Part shown: positions 42,602 through 51,231 of the stretch, piece after piece
Layout of the letters: each line of letters opens with the position of its first letter
Position numbering within the stretch: position 1 is the first letter of the stretch
Source of the DNA: Paenibacillus ehimensis NBRC 15659
Lineage (GTDB): Bacteria > Bacillota > Bacilli > Paenibacillales > NBRC-103111
Assembly: GCF_004000785.1 (NCBI RefSeq)
Contig: NZ_BILX01000004.1
Coordinates: forward strand, 124,001 to 188,000
Length of the DNA stretch: 64,000 nucleotides
Reading direction: 5' to 3'
Notes under the pieces: generated by a model
The model's input: the letters and a program-made list of their open reading frames with translations, nothing else
Databases searched by the model: none
What the model was told of the DNA's origin: nothing
Program-made: the position numbers and the translations under genes

Positions 42602-43294
42602 ATGGGCAAATCGTTTGTTTGGTTCGATCTGGGCTATACGCTCGTTTATCAGCAAAGGGAGGAGGTCTACCGGCAGTTTGTGCAGGAGCAAGGGGCGGAC
42701 GTTCCGTTAAGCGAAGTGGAACGGGCGTATCACTTGACCGACAAGCTGTTCATGCGGGAATATCCCGGGGCGCTGGGCAAAGAAGCGCAGACGTTTTTTC
42801 CCTGGTATTTGGGTGTCGTGAACTACAGACTTGGCTTTCACTTCGACCTGCACAGGCAGTGCGGGCGTATGCGCGAAATTCAGGGCTTGTCGCAGCGGAA
42901 ATGGCTGTCGTTCCCGTATACAAGCACGGTGCTGGAACGGCTCAAAAAGCATGCCGTCGGCGTAGGCCTCATCAGCAATTGGGACGCGACCGCACGGCAC
43001 GTGCTGGAGGATAACGGGCTGATCGGCTACTTCGACCACATCGTCATCTCATCCGAGGTCGGCTCGGAGAAGCCGGGCAAAGAAATTTTCCTCTGCGCTC
43101 TGCGGGCGGCGGACGTTTCGCCTGAGGATTGCCTGTACGTCGGGGACAATTATTACGACGATGTCGTCGGCAGCTCCCGGGTCGGCATGGACGCGGTGCT
43201 GATCAACCGGTTCGGCCGGTTCGGGATCGAGGAGCTTGCCCACGAGCCGACGATCGCTTCCATCGAGGCGGTGCCGGACATCGTGAACAGGTAA
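42602..43294 (+). CDS. HAD-superfamily hydrolase with altered motif I
   Basis: A 230-residue HAD-like protein with a helical cap (C1 type). Motif I reads VWFDLGYTL, so Asp9 is present but the usual second Asp is Gly11. Motif II is GLISNWD, motif III includes SEKPGKEIF and motif IV is YVGDNYYDDVVGS. Loss of the second Asp is seen in several HAD lines and is expected to reduce classical phosphatase activity. CGGGAGGAACG precedes the ATG at 42602. It is cotranscribed with the peptide-operon hydrolases; its substrate is unknown. Confidence 0.85.
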   Translation: MGKSFVWFDLGYTLVYQQREEVYRQFVQEQGADVPLSEVERAYHLTDKLFMREYPGALGKEAQTFFPWYLGVVNYRLGFHFDLHRQCGRMREIQGLSQRKWLSFPYTSTVLERLKKHAVGVGLISNWDATARHVLEDNGLIGYFDHIVISSEVGSEKPGKEIFLCALRAADVSPEDCLYVGDNYYDDVVGSSRVGMDAVLINRFGRFGIEELAHEPTIASIEAVPDIVNR

Positions 43295-43351
43295 AAAGGT
43301 CGGAGTCGCGGTCATCAAAATCAGGCAAGAACGAGCGGGGGGACATGCACA

Positions 43352-44926
43352 ATGAAACGTCAGCGAAATAATAGAAAGCATTTTACGGCCATGACCGGCC
43401 TGGCAATTATGATTCTGCTTGCCGCATGCAGCGGGAGCGGCAAGCCTGCGGCGGGCTCGGGCGGAGAAACCGCGCAGCCGGCCAAGGCGGCCGGGGCCGG
43501 GGAAAAAGTAAACGGAGGCAGCGTCGTCGTCATCGTTCCTCAAGACCCGGACTACCTGGACCCGCATCTGGCGGTAGCCGCCGGCACGTCGGAAATGATG
43601 TTCAACGTCTACGAAGGCCTGCTGAAGCCGAATGAAAAAGGCGAGCTTTACCCGGCCATCGCCAAGTCCTACGAGATTGCGCCGGACGGGCTGACGTACA
43701 CGTTCAAGCTGCGGGAGGGCGTCAAGTTTCACAACGGAAACGCGGTGACGGCGGAGGATGTCAAGTATTCCTACGAACGGCTGGCCGGCCAAGAGACGGG
43801 CAAGCCGCTCTCGCCCGCGTTCGCCAGCGTGCAGTCGATCGAAGCGCCGGATGCGGCGACGGTCGTGATCAAGCTTAAGGAAAACAATGCGTCGTTCCTG
43901 ACCTCGCTGACGGCGTCGGTCATTCCGAAGGGCTATCAGGACAGCAACAAAAAGCCCGTCGGCACCGGCCCGTTCCAATTCGTCGAATATTTGCCGGGGC
44001 AGCGTCTCGTTATTGAGAAAAACAAGAACTATTACGTCCAAGACGTGCCATCCTTGGATAAGATCGAATTCCGCATCATTCCGGATCAGGAGGCGGCGCT
44101 CGCGGCTTTGAAGTCGGGCGAAGCGGACATCTTCCCCCGCATCGGAACGGAAAAGCTGGACGGGCTCGGCCCCGAATTTCAAACCGTCAGCGCGCCGCAA
44201 AACCTCGTGCAGCTGATGACCTACAATATTGCCAGGAAACCGTTCGACGATATCCGGGTACGGCAGGCGATCAACTATGCGGTCGACCGGGATGAGATCA
44301 TCAAGGGTGTCGCGCTCGGCAAAGGCACGAAGCTCGGCTCGAACATGAGTCCGATCATGAGCCGCTATTATTTGGACGGCCTGCAGGATACGTACAAGTA
44401 CAGCACGGAAAAAGCGAAAAGCCTGCTCGCCGAGGCCGGCTACAAGGACGGCTTCTCCGCGACGCTGTCCGTGCCGTCCAACTACCAGTTCCATGTCGAT
44501 ACGGCGCAGGTGATTGCGCAGCAGCTCGGCAAAGTCGGCATCAAGCTGAAGATCGAGCCGGTCGAATGGGCGGTATGGCTGGACCGCGTGTACAAGGGAC
44601 GGGACTACGATCTGACGATTATCGGGCTGGACGGAAAGCTCGATCCGAACGACATTTTGAATAAGTACGCATCGGATTCCAAAAACAATTTCTTCAATTA
44701 CAAAAGCCCGGAATTCGACCAAGCGCTAAAGCAGGGCTTGACCGAGCTCGATCCGAACAAAAGGGCGGAAGCGTACAAGCAGGCGCAGACGATTCTGGCC
44801 AAAGAGGCTGCCGCCGTCTACATCATGGACCCGAACCTCAACGTCGCGCTCAAGAAGACGCTGTCCGGCTACAAGCAATACCCGTTGTACGTGCAGGACA
44901 TGTCGTCGGTTTATTGGACCCGGTAG
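43352..44926 (+). CDS. Peptide ABC transporter substrate-binding lipoprotein (SBP_bac_5)
   Basis: A 524-residue family-5 solute-binding protein. The signal peptide ends in a lipobox ILLAAC with lipidated Cys26. It is followed by a Gly/Ala/Lys-rich linker and the family domain: VPQDPDYLDPHLAVAAGTSEMMFNVYEGL, YTFKLREGVKFHNGNAVTAEDVKYSYERL and RQAINYAVDRDEIIKG, all typical of DppA/OppA/NikA proteins. It would deliver peptides or similar ligands to the permeases encoded directly downstream. GGGGGGA precedes the ATG. Confidence 0.93.
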   Translation: MKRQRNNRKHFTAMTGLAIMILLAACSGSGKPAAGSGGETAQPAKAAGAGEKVNGGSVVVIVPQDPDYLDPHLAVAAGTSEMMFNVYEGLLKPNEKGELYPAIAKSYEIAPDGLTYTFKLREGVKFHNGNAVTAEDVKYSYERLAGQETGKPLSPAFASVQSIEAPDAATVVIKLKENNASFLTSLTASVIPKGYQDSNKKPVGTGPFQFVEYLPGQRLVIEKNKNYYVQDVPSLDKIEFRIIPDQEAALAALKSGEADIFPRIGTEKLDGLGPEFQTVSAPQNLVQLMTYNIARKPFDDIRVRQAINYAVDRDEIIKGVALGKGTKLGSNMSPIMSRYYLDGLQDTYKYSTEKAKSLLAEAGYKDGFSATLSVPSNYQFHVDTAQVIAQQLGKVGIKLKIEPVEWAVWLDRVYKGRDYDLTIIGLDGKLDPNDILNKYASDSKNNFFNYKSPEFDQALKQGLTELDPNKRAEAYKQAQTILAKEAAAVYIMDPNLNVALKKTLSGYKQYPLYVQDMSSVYWTR

Positions 44927-44941
44927 CAGGAGAGAGCGCCG

Positions 44942-45889
44942 ATGGACTACAGATACGTGACGCGGCGGGTCATGACGCTGCTTTTGACCGTCGTATTCGT
45001 CATTTTGCTGACGTTCTCCGCTTTTCGGCTCGTTCCCGGCAATCCGGCGCTGGCGATCCTGGGGACGGAAGCGACCCCGGAGCAGGTGGAGGCGCTGCAG
45101 GCCAAGCTGGGCGCGGACCTGCCGCTGTCCGAGCAGCTTGCGCGATGGCTGAAAGGCGTCGCGGTGCTCGACTTCGGAGAGTCGCTGCGTTTTGCCACGC
45201 CGGTGCTGGACTTGATCGGCGGGCGCATTCCCGTCACTTTGTCGCTGGCGCTGATGTCGCTTGCGATGACGGTCGTCGTCTCGATCCCGCTGGGGATCGC
45301 GGCGGCGCGGGCGCGGGGGAAAGCGGCGGACCTGATCGTCTCGATCGGGACGCAGCTCGGGCTGGCCGTACCGTCGTTCTGGTCGGGCATTGTTCTCATT
45401 CTGCTGTTCGGTCTGACGTTAAAATGGATATCGGTCAGCCGCTTCGTCCCTTGGTCGGAAAATCCGTGGCTTGCGTTCAAGTCGCTCCTGCTGCCCGCCG
45501 TGGCCGTTGCGATTCCGCAAATCGCCATCGTGGTGCGGTATTTGCGGACGACGATGCTGGAGCAGCTCGGCCTCGATTACGTGCGGACCGCTTACAGCAA
45601 GGGGCTGACGGAGTTTACGATCCATTACAAGCACGTGCTGAAAAATGCGCTGATCCCGGTGATTACCGTCGTCGGCATGAATTTTGGCGAAATTCTCGCG
45701 GGCAGCCTGGTGATCGAGCAGGTATTCACGCTCCCCGGGGCGGGCCGGCTTTTGGTTACGGCGATCGCCAACCGCGATTATCCGCTTATCCAAGGCATGG
45801 TCGTAATGATTGCGTTTGCCGTCATTTCGATCAATTTTCTCGTCGATCTGTCCTACCGCTGGTTGGACCCCAAAATTCGCTTAAAGTAG
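44942..45889 (+). CDS. Peptide ABC transporter permease (DppB-like)
   Basis: A 315-residue permease with six TM helices. It has the DppB/OppB N-terminal signature RYVTRRVMTLLLTVVFVILLTFSAFRLVPGNPA (first TM and following loop) and the EAA-type coupling motif DYVRTAYSKGLTEFTIHYKHVLKNALIPV. GGAGAGAG precedes the ATG, and it starts 15 nt after the binding-protein gene. Confidence 0.93.
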   Translation: MDYRYVTRRVMTLLLTVVFVILLTFSAFRLVPGNPALAILGTEATPEQVEALQAKLGADLPLSEQLARWLKGVAVLDFGESLRFATPVLDLIGGRIPVTLSLALMSLAMTVVVSIPLGIAAARARGKAADLIVSIGTQLGLAVPSFWSGIVLILLFGLTLKWISVSRFVPWSENPWLAFKSLLLPAVAVAIPQIAIVVRYLRTTMLEQLGLDYVRTAYSKGLTEFTIHYKHVLKNALIPVITVVGMNFGEILAGSLVIEQVFTLPGAGRLLVTAIANRDYPLIQGMVVMIAFAVISINFLVDLSYRWLDPKIRLK

Positions 45890-45897
45890 AGGCCGCC

Positions 45898-46707
45898 ATG
45901 AACAAAAGTAACCGCATCACGTTATGGCTCGGCGTGACGCTCGTCGCTTCCTTGCTGCTGCTTATGCTCGTCAGCCTGGCGTACGTCCCTTACGGCGTCA
46001 ACGAGATGGATATCGCCGGGCGGCTGCAGGCGCCGGGGCCCGAGCACCTGCTGGGCACGGATCAATTCGGCCGGGACATTCTTAGCCGGGTAATGGAAGG
46101 GACGCAGACCGCCTTCGCCGTCGGCGCCGTATCCGTCTCCATCGGTCTGGCCGGCGGGTTCCTGATCGGCTCGCTCGCCGGCTATTTGGGCCAATGGGCC
46201 GACGAGCTGCTTATGCGCCTCGTCGACGCCTTGATGGCGTTTCCGGGCATTTTGCTGGCGCTGATTTTCGTTTCGATCTTCAAGCCGAGCTTGTTCCAAA
46301 CGATGATCGCCATCGGCCTCTTGTCCGTGCCGTCGTTCGCCCGCGTGATCCGCAGCGGCTTCCTTCAGCTTAAGGAAGCCGAATTCGTCAAGGCGGCGCG
46401 GGGGATGGGGGCCGGGCACGCGTCCGTGATCATCCGCCACATCGTGCCGAATATGCTGTCGTCCGTCATCGTGACGGCCTCGCTCAGCTTCTCCACGGCG
46501 ATTCTGGTGGAGGCGGCGCTGAGCTACCTCGGACTCGGCGTACAACCGCCGGACCCGAGCTGGGGAGGCATGCTGAACGAATCCCAGAGCTACATCGGCA
46601 AGGCCCCGTGGTTTACGCTCGCCCCGGGCATTTTGATTACCGTCACCGTGCTCGGCTTCAATCTGCTCGGGGACGGCATCCGGGATTTGCGGGACCGCCG
46701 GGCCTAG
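45898..46707 (+). CDS. Peptide ABC transporter permease (DppC-like)
   Basis: A 269-residue permease of the DppC/OppC type with the characteristic GPEHLLGTDQFGRDILSRVMEG loop after TM1, the EAA-type motif EFVKAARGMGAGHASVIIRHIVPN and the C-terminal LGLGVQPPDPSWGGMLNES segment. The ATG at 45898 lies 9 nt after the DppB-like stop. A much longer open frame continues upstream but runs through the preceding gene in another frame and is a shadow. Confidence 0.93.
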   Translation: MNKSNRITLWLGVTLVASLLLLMLVSLAYVPYGVNEMDIAGRLQAPGPEHLLGTDQFGRDILSRVMEGTQTAFAVGAVSVSIGLAGGFLIGSLAGYLGQWADELLMRLVDALMAFPGILLALIFVSIFKPSLFQTMIAIGLLSVPSFARVIRSGFLQLKEAEFVKAARGMGAGHASVIIRHIVPNMLSSVIVTASLSFSTAILVEAALSYLGLGVQPPDPSWGGMLNESQSYIGKAPWFTLAPGILITVTVLGFNLLGDGIRDLRDRRA

Positions 46708-46725
46708 AAAGGAAGGAGATGGCGC

Positions 46726-47748
46726 ATGACGAACTCACCGTTAGAGAAGAAGCCCTTGCTTGCCATTCGGGATCTGCATGTAGAATTGACTCCCTCCGGC
46801 AGGAAGGAGGCGGCGCTGCCGGTGCTCACCGGCATTTCGCTTGCCATTTATCCGGGTGAAGTAATAGGAATTGTTGGAGAATCAGGCTGCGGGAAAAGCG
46901 CGCTGTCCTTGTCCGTTGTCGGGCTGCTGCCCCGCGCGATGCGGATCGGGCAAGGGGAAATCTGGTATCAATCCGCCCCGGTCCACCGGCTTGGCCAAGA
47001 AGAGACGCGCCGTCTTCGAGGCAGAGAAATCGCGATGGTGTTCCAAGACCCGATGACGTCGCTCAATCCCGCCTTGACCGTCGGCGAGCAGCTGACGGAA
47101 ATGCTGCGGCTGCATCTGGGGCTGACGCGGCGGGAAGCCAACGCCCGGGCGGCGGAGCTGCTGCGGAACGTCGGGCTGCCGCGCCCCCAAGCGCTGCTGT
47201 CCGAATACCCGCACCGGCTCTCCGGCGGAATGCGCCAGCGGGTCATGATTGCGATGGCGCTCTCGTGCCGTCCGCAGCTGCTGATCGCCGACGAGCCGAC
47301 GACGGCGCTCGATGTGACCATTCAAGCGCAAATTTTGGAGCTGCTGAAGCGGATCAGCACCGAGGAACGGACGGCGATTATGCTCGTTTCCCACGATCTC
47401 GGCGTCATTGCCGACATGTGCGACCGGATTGCCGTCATGTACGCGGGACAAATCGTGGAGGAAGGCACGGTGGAGGACATTTTCGATGCGCCCCGCCATC
47501 CGTACACGATCGGGCTGCTGAATTCGATCCCTTCGCCGGCGAAGAAAAAAGAGCGGCTCTATTCGATTCCGGGAACCGTTCCCGCGCTCCATGAACGGGG
47601 CGGCGGCTGCCGGTTTTATTCCCGCTGTCCGCAAGCCGCGGACCGCTGTCTGGCCGAGCCGCCGCGGCTGATGGAGCTGAACGGCCGGCATGCCGTCCGC
47701 TGCCTGCTCGCCGTGCCGGAAGGAGGGGCTTCCCATGCCGCCGGTTGA
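46726..47748 (+). CDS. Peptide ABC transporter ATP-binding protein (DppD-like)
   Basis: A 340-residue ATPase: Walker A GESGCGKSA at residues 51-59, Q-loop MVFQDPMTSLNPALTVGEQL, signature LSGGMRQRVMIAMAL, Walker B LLIADEPTTALDVT and the C-terminal oligopeptide-transporter extension with cysteines, GGGCRFYSRCPQAADRC, which in DppD-like proteins can carry an iron-sulfur cluster. AGGAAGGAGATGG precedes the ATG. The end overlaps the DppF-like start by 14 nt. Confidence 0.94.
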   Translation: MTNSPLEKKPLLAIRDLHVELTPSGRKEAALPVLTGISLAIYPGEVIGIVGESGCGKSALSLSVVGLLPRAMRIGQGEIWYQSAPVHRLGQEETRRLRGREIAMVFQDPMTSLNPALTVGEQLTEMLRLHLGLTRREANARAAELLRNVGLPRPQALLSEYPHRLSGGMRQRVMIAMALSCRPQLLIADEPTTALDVTIQAQILELLKRISTEERTAIMLVSHDLGVIADMCDRIAVMYAGQIVEEGTVEDIFDAPRHPYTIGLLNSIPSPAKKKERLYSIPGTVPALHERGGGCRFYSRCPQAADRCLAEPPRLMELNGRHAVRCLLAVPEGGASHAAG

Positions 47749-48700
47749 GCCTTTGGTCGAAATCGAGCAGCTCGTGAAGCACTATGTCCGGGTCGGCTTA
47801 TGGGGACGCAGGCAAGTGCTGCGCGCCGTCGACGGCGTATCGCTGTCGATCCGCCGAGGCGAGACGCTAGGGCTTGTCGGCGAGAGCGGCTGCGGAAAGT
47901 CGACGACCGGGCAGCTGGCGGCCCGGCTGCTCGCGCCGACCGGGGGCGCGATGCGCTTCAAGGGGACCGACATCCGGGCGCTTCGAGGCGGCGCGGCGAA
48001 GGAGCTGCGCAAGCAGATTCAGTACGTGTTCCAAGACCCGTACACGTCGCTGAACCCGAGGCATCCGGTCTCCGCGCTGCTTGAGGAGCCGCTTCGGATT
48101 CATGGCATCGGCGGCCGTCGGGAGCGAAGGGAGCAGGTTCGCGGGATGCTGCGGACGATCGGGCTCGGCGAGCCGTACGAGCGCGCTTATCCGCACGAGC
48201 TGAGCGGCGGCCAGCGCCAGCGGGTGGGCATTGCCCGGGCGTTGATGCTGAATCCTGAATTTTTGATTCTGGATGAGCCGGTCTCCGCGCTGGACGTCTC
48301 CGTGCAGTCGCAAATTTTGAATTTGCTGAAGGACTTGCAGCAGCGGCTTGCGCTGACCTATTTATTCATTTCCCACGACCTTCACGTCGTGCATTATATG
48401 AGCGACCGGGTGGCGGTCATGTACTTGGGCAAAATCGTCGAACTGTCGGACGTTGAGCGGATTTACGAGAATCCGCTTCATCCTTACACGCAGGCTTTGC
48501 TGTCGGCGATTCCGCCGGAGCATCGGGGGCGCAATCGGGAGCGGATCGTGCTGGAGGGCGAGCTTCCGAGTCCGCTGGCGGTGCCGCGGGGGTGCGCGTT
48601 TCATACGCGCTGCCCGCATGCGGAAGAACGATGCCGGACGGTTACGCCTTCGCTGCGTACGGCCGAGCCGGGGCATGAGGTCAGCTGTCACCTGGTTTAG
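47735..48700 (+). CDS. Peptide ABC transporter ATP-binding protein (DppF-like)
   Basis: A 321-residue second ATPase of the transporter: Walker A GESGCGKST at residues 49-57, Q-loop YVFQDPYTSLNPRHPV, signature LSGGQRQRVGIARAL, Walker B FLILDEPVSALDVSVQ and the extension GCAFHTRCPHAEERC. GAAGGAGGGGC precedes the ATG at 47735, inside the end of the DppD-like gene. It completes a five-gene importer and ends the operon; no strong terminator is visible in the following 176 nt. Confidence 0.94.
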   Translation: MPPVEPLVEIEQLVKHYVRVGLWGRRQVLRAVDGVSLSIRRGETLGLVGESGCGKSTTGQLAARLLAPTGGAMRFKGTDIRALRGGAAKELRKQIQYVFQDPYTSLNPRHPVSALLEEPLRIHGIGGRRERREQVRGMLRTIGLGEPYERAYPHELSGGQRQRVGIARALMLNPEFLILDEPVSALDVSVQSQILNLLKDLQQRLALTYLFISHDLHVVHYMSDRVAVMYLGKIVELSDVERIYENPLHPYTQALLSAIPPEHRGRNRERIVLEGELPSPLAVPRGCAFHTRCPHAEERCRTVTPSLRTAEPGHEVSCHLV

Positions 48701-48817
48701 CGGCAACAGGAGACGGAGTTCGTTTGCGGCTGCCTGGGAGACCGGGAGGAGCGGCGGCATCCGGACGACGTCGAGCACGCTTTTAGACGATCGAGATCGG
48801 CTGAGTTGCAAAAAAAC

Positions 48818-48846
48818 TTGAGTCTGCGCCCGTTTCCCAGTATATT
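48818..48846 (+). promoter_or_regulatory. Sigma-A promoter of the helical-repeat protein gene
   Basis: TTGAGT (48818-48823) and TATATT (48841-48846) with a 17-nt spacer, about 30 nt before the ATG at 48877. Confidence 0.65.
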
Positions 48847-48876
48847 GGGGATATCCATATTTCACGGGGGTAGAAC

Positions 48877-50052
48877 ATGAGTCGAAACGACGAACTGACC
48901 GGGTATGGCCGCCATCATCTCCAGATGGAATCGTACGGAGCGGCCGCCTTTTGTTTTTATCGGGCTATAAAAGAAAACGAATTCAACGGAAACGCGTGGA
49001 ACGGCCTCATTCTTTCGCTAAGTTTGATGCGCCGGGAGGAAGAGATCCGCACGACGCTCGCCCGCTTCGCCTTGCAGCCGGGGCTGGATTTCGACCGCGA
49101 CCTGCTGACCTTCGTCTTCATGATGTGGCAGCAAAATCCGCGCGCTTTGGCCGAATGGCTGCGCCGGGTCGTGGAATTCAACGGCATCCCGGAAAAGGAC
49201 AAGCTGGCGTTCACGGAAATTGCGGAGGACGCGGAGCGGGCGTACGAGGATCTGGTCGCGAAGTACGGCGCGGAATCGCTGCACAGCCGCGGCATGCTGA
49301 CGCTGGAAGAGTACGCGGCGCGTCCGATTCAATTGGACTGGCTGCTGGAAGCGCCGGTCGATACGATCTACGAGCAGCTGCAGTGGTGGCTCGAGGACAA
49401 GGACTCGGCGCTCTCGGCGGTGCGCCTGCTCTGCATGCTGCCCGACACGCGAAGCGAAAAGCTGCTGCGCCGCGTCTGCCGCAACGTCGCCATCGAGCCG
49501 AAGGTGCGGACGCACGCGCTGCTGGCGCTCCGCTGGCTTGGCGTCCGCGGCAATGCGCGGCTGTACAAGTTCAACGAGTCGTTCGTCATCGACTTGGACA
49601 ATCCGAAGCCGGAGCTGACGATTTCCGTTCCGGCCGTTTACAAGCCTGCGCTGGACCGCGTGAAGCTGTGGGCGGCCAAGGAGAAGGGGCTCGTAACGCC
49701 GGAAGTGTACGAGCGGTACGCTTCGACGGACGAGGTAGAGCTGCCGCCCGAGATCGTCGAGAAGCTGGACGAGGCGGAGGTTCCGCCGCTGCTGCAGGAA
49801 GTGTCGCATGCGCTTATTCGCGCCGCCCATGATGAGTACTACCCGCTAGTGCCGACGATTAGCGGCACGCGCCAATGGAGCGCCGCGCTGCTCATGCTGA
49901 TGAAGGATTATGCCGTCGGCATCGGGGAAGAGTGGCCGTACGGCGAGCCGGAGCAGGACGAAACGGCGAAGCAGCACCGCAATTGGCTGCTGAGCGCGAG
50001 CCCGGATTTTTATCCGAGCATCGAGGAAGTACGCAAATTGAAAGAAAGCTGA
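48877..50052 (+). CDS. Helical-repeat protein of unknown function
   Basis: A 391-residue cytosolic protein that is almost entirely helical. The first 60 residues resemble a TPR pair (GRHHLQMESYGAAAFCFYRAIKENEFNGNAWNGLILSL, read across two helices), and residues 150-230 resemble HEAT-type helices (SALSAVRLLCMLPDTRSEKLLRRVCRN and ALLALRWLGVRGNARLY). A C-terminal part with WSAALLMLMKDYAVGIGEEWPY is unfamiliar. No catalytic motif is visible. It has its own promoter and terminator, so it is a single-gene unit; a scaffolding or protein-interaction role is inferred from the repeats only. Confidence 0.65.
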   Translation: MSRNDELTGYGRHHLQMESYGAAAFCFYRAIKENEFNGNAWNGLILSLSLMRREEEIRTTLARFALQPGLDFDRDLLTFVFMMWQQNPRALAEWLRRVVEFNGIPEKDKLAFTEIAEDAERAYEDLVAKYGAESLHSRGMLTLEEYAARPIQLDWLLEAPVDTIYEQLQWWLEDKDSALSAVRLLCMLPDTRSEKLLRRVCRNVAIEPKVRTHALLALRWLGVRGNARLYKFNESFVIDLDNPKPELTISVPAVYKPALDRVKLWAAKEKGLVTPEVYERYASTDEVELPPEIVEKLDEAEVPPLLQEVSHALIRAAHDEYYPLVPTISGTRQWSAALLMLMKDYAVGIGEEWPYGEPEQDETAKQHRNWLLSASPDFYPSIEEVRKLKES

Positions 50053-50091
50053 TCCGTGCGGCGGTGTCCGCGTACGGTCGAATCAAGCGCG

Positions 50092-50139
50092 AAAAATGCC
50101 GGTTGTCTCCGTTCATTCCAGGAGAAGGCCGGCATTTTT
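50092..50139. terminator. Strong terminator before the CgeB-like cluster
   Basis: AAAAATGCCGG (50092-50102) and CCGGCATTTTT (50129-50139) are perfect 11-nt complements, with an inner TCTCC/GGAGA stem. Both flanks allow function on either strand. Confidence 0.92.
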
Positions 50140-50256
50140 GCATGGTTCAAATTGGGTTGCGTTTTTTTTGCGGTAAAGGGCGTCCGCCCATGACCCCGGT
50201 ATTTGTGCTACATAGCATAGATAGGAAACTGTTCTTTTCTTGAAGGGGGTCATCGT

Positions 50257-51231
50257 TTGCGGATTTTGTTTTTGGAAAATCATCCGATGTGGGTTCACGG
50301 ATTGCCTAACGGGTTCCGGCAGCTTGGTCATCAGGTCAAAACCTATTTCCCGGACGCGAACACGAAACGGACAATCGCCCGTTTTCGCCCCCATCTTATT
50401 ATAGTGATGGGGTGGACGCCGGCCAATGATACGGCAGAAAAGCAGCTGAGGATTTCCAAGGCTGTCCGAAAGTCCGGAATTCCTCTTGTTTATTGGGCGA
50501 CGGAAGACCCCGGGTACCACCGGAAGTTTTCCAGACCTTTGGTCCGACGGATAAAACCCGATTTTGTCTTTACCATTCACCGGGCTACGCTGAAAAAATA
50601 CCGGAAGCTGCGGATTCCGGCAGCCCATCTGGATTTTGGATACGATCCCGGCATCCATAAGAGAGTTCCTGTCGTCAAGAAGTACCGGAGTACCGCAGTT
50701 CTCGTGGCCAACGGTTATATACAGCTTTACCGGCAAAATCCGCGCCATTTCCGGTTCAAATCTCTCCGTATGCTGGTCAACCCGTTTTTGGCGGAAGGCT
50801 TGGGCGTTGCAATGTACGGACGCTATTGGAACAAGATGCGAGGCTTTTTCCGCACGCGCCTTCCCAAAAAATCAATTCGAGGTTATCTGCCTTATCCCGA
50901 AGCGAACAAGGTATACAGCTCCGCCAAATTCGTCATTTGTCCGCAAAATGCGGGAGATCGCCTTACCCAGCGCACTTACGAAATTCTTGCTTCGGGAGGG
51001 CTTATCGTTACAAACGACACGCCCGAAATACGCCGATGGTTTCGCCCCGGTCGCGATCTTCTCGTTACTTCTTCCGAGAAGATGACGCGAAGCCTGATCC
51101 GGAAATACGCCCGGCTGCCCGAAGCCTGCGAGCGCATACGCCGCAACGCGGCGCGCGCTGCCGCTCCCCACGCCTACAGACATCGTGCGCGGTATATTTT
51201 GCGCGTGTTGAAGAAACGCGGGATCCTATAG
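50257..51231 (+). CDS. CgeB-like glycosyltransferase family protein, copy 1
   Basis: A 324-residue protein of the CgeB/glycosyltransferase-1-like group. It begins MRILFLENHPMWVHGLPNGF and contains LVYWATEDPGYHRKFSRPLV, the nucleotide-sugar-type motif GYLPYPEANKVYSSAKFVICPQ and TYEILASGGLIVTNDTPEIRRWF, the E-x7-like donor site of the family. The start is TTG preceded by AAGGGGGTC. In B. subtilis CgeB acts in spore coat maturation. Two close paralogues follow at 51991 and 53173. The last 167 nt overlap, in antisense, the 3' end of the deacetylase gene. Confidence 0.82.
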   Translation: MRILFLENHPMWVHGLPNGFRQLGHQVKTYFPDANTKRTIARFRPHLIIVMGWTPANDTAEKQLRISKAVRKSGIPLVYWATEDPGYHRKFSRPLVRRIKPDFVFTIHRATLKKYRKLRIPAAHLDFGYDPGIHKRVPVVKKYRSTAVLVANGYIQLYRQNPRHFRFKSLRMLVNPFLAEGLGVAMYGRYWNKMRGFFRTRLPKKSIRGYLPYPEANKVYSSAKFVICPQNAGDRLTQRTYEILASGGLIVTNDTPEIRRWFRPGRDLLVTSSEKMTRSLIRKYARLPEACERIRRNAARAAAPHAYRHRARYILRVLKKRGIL

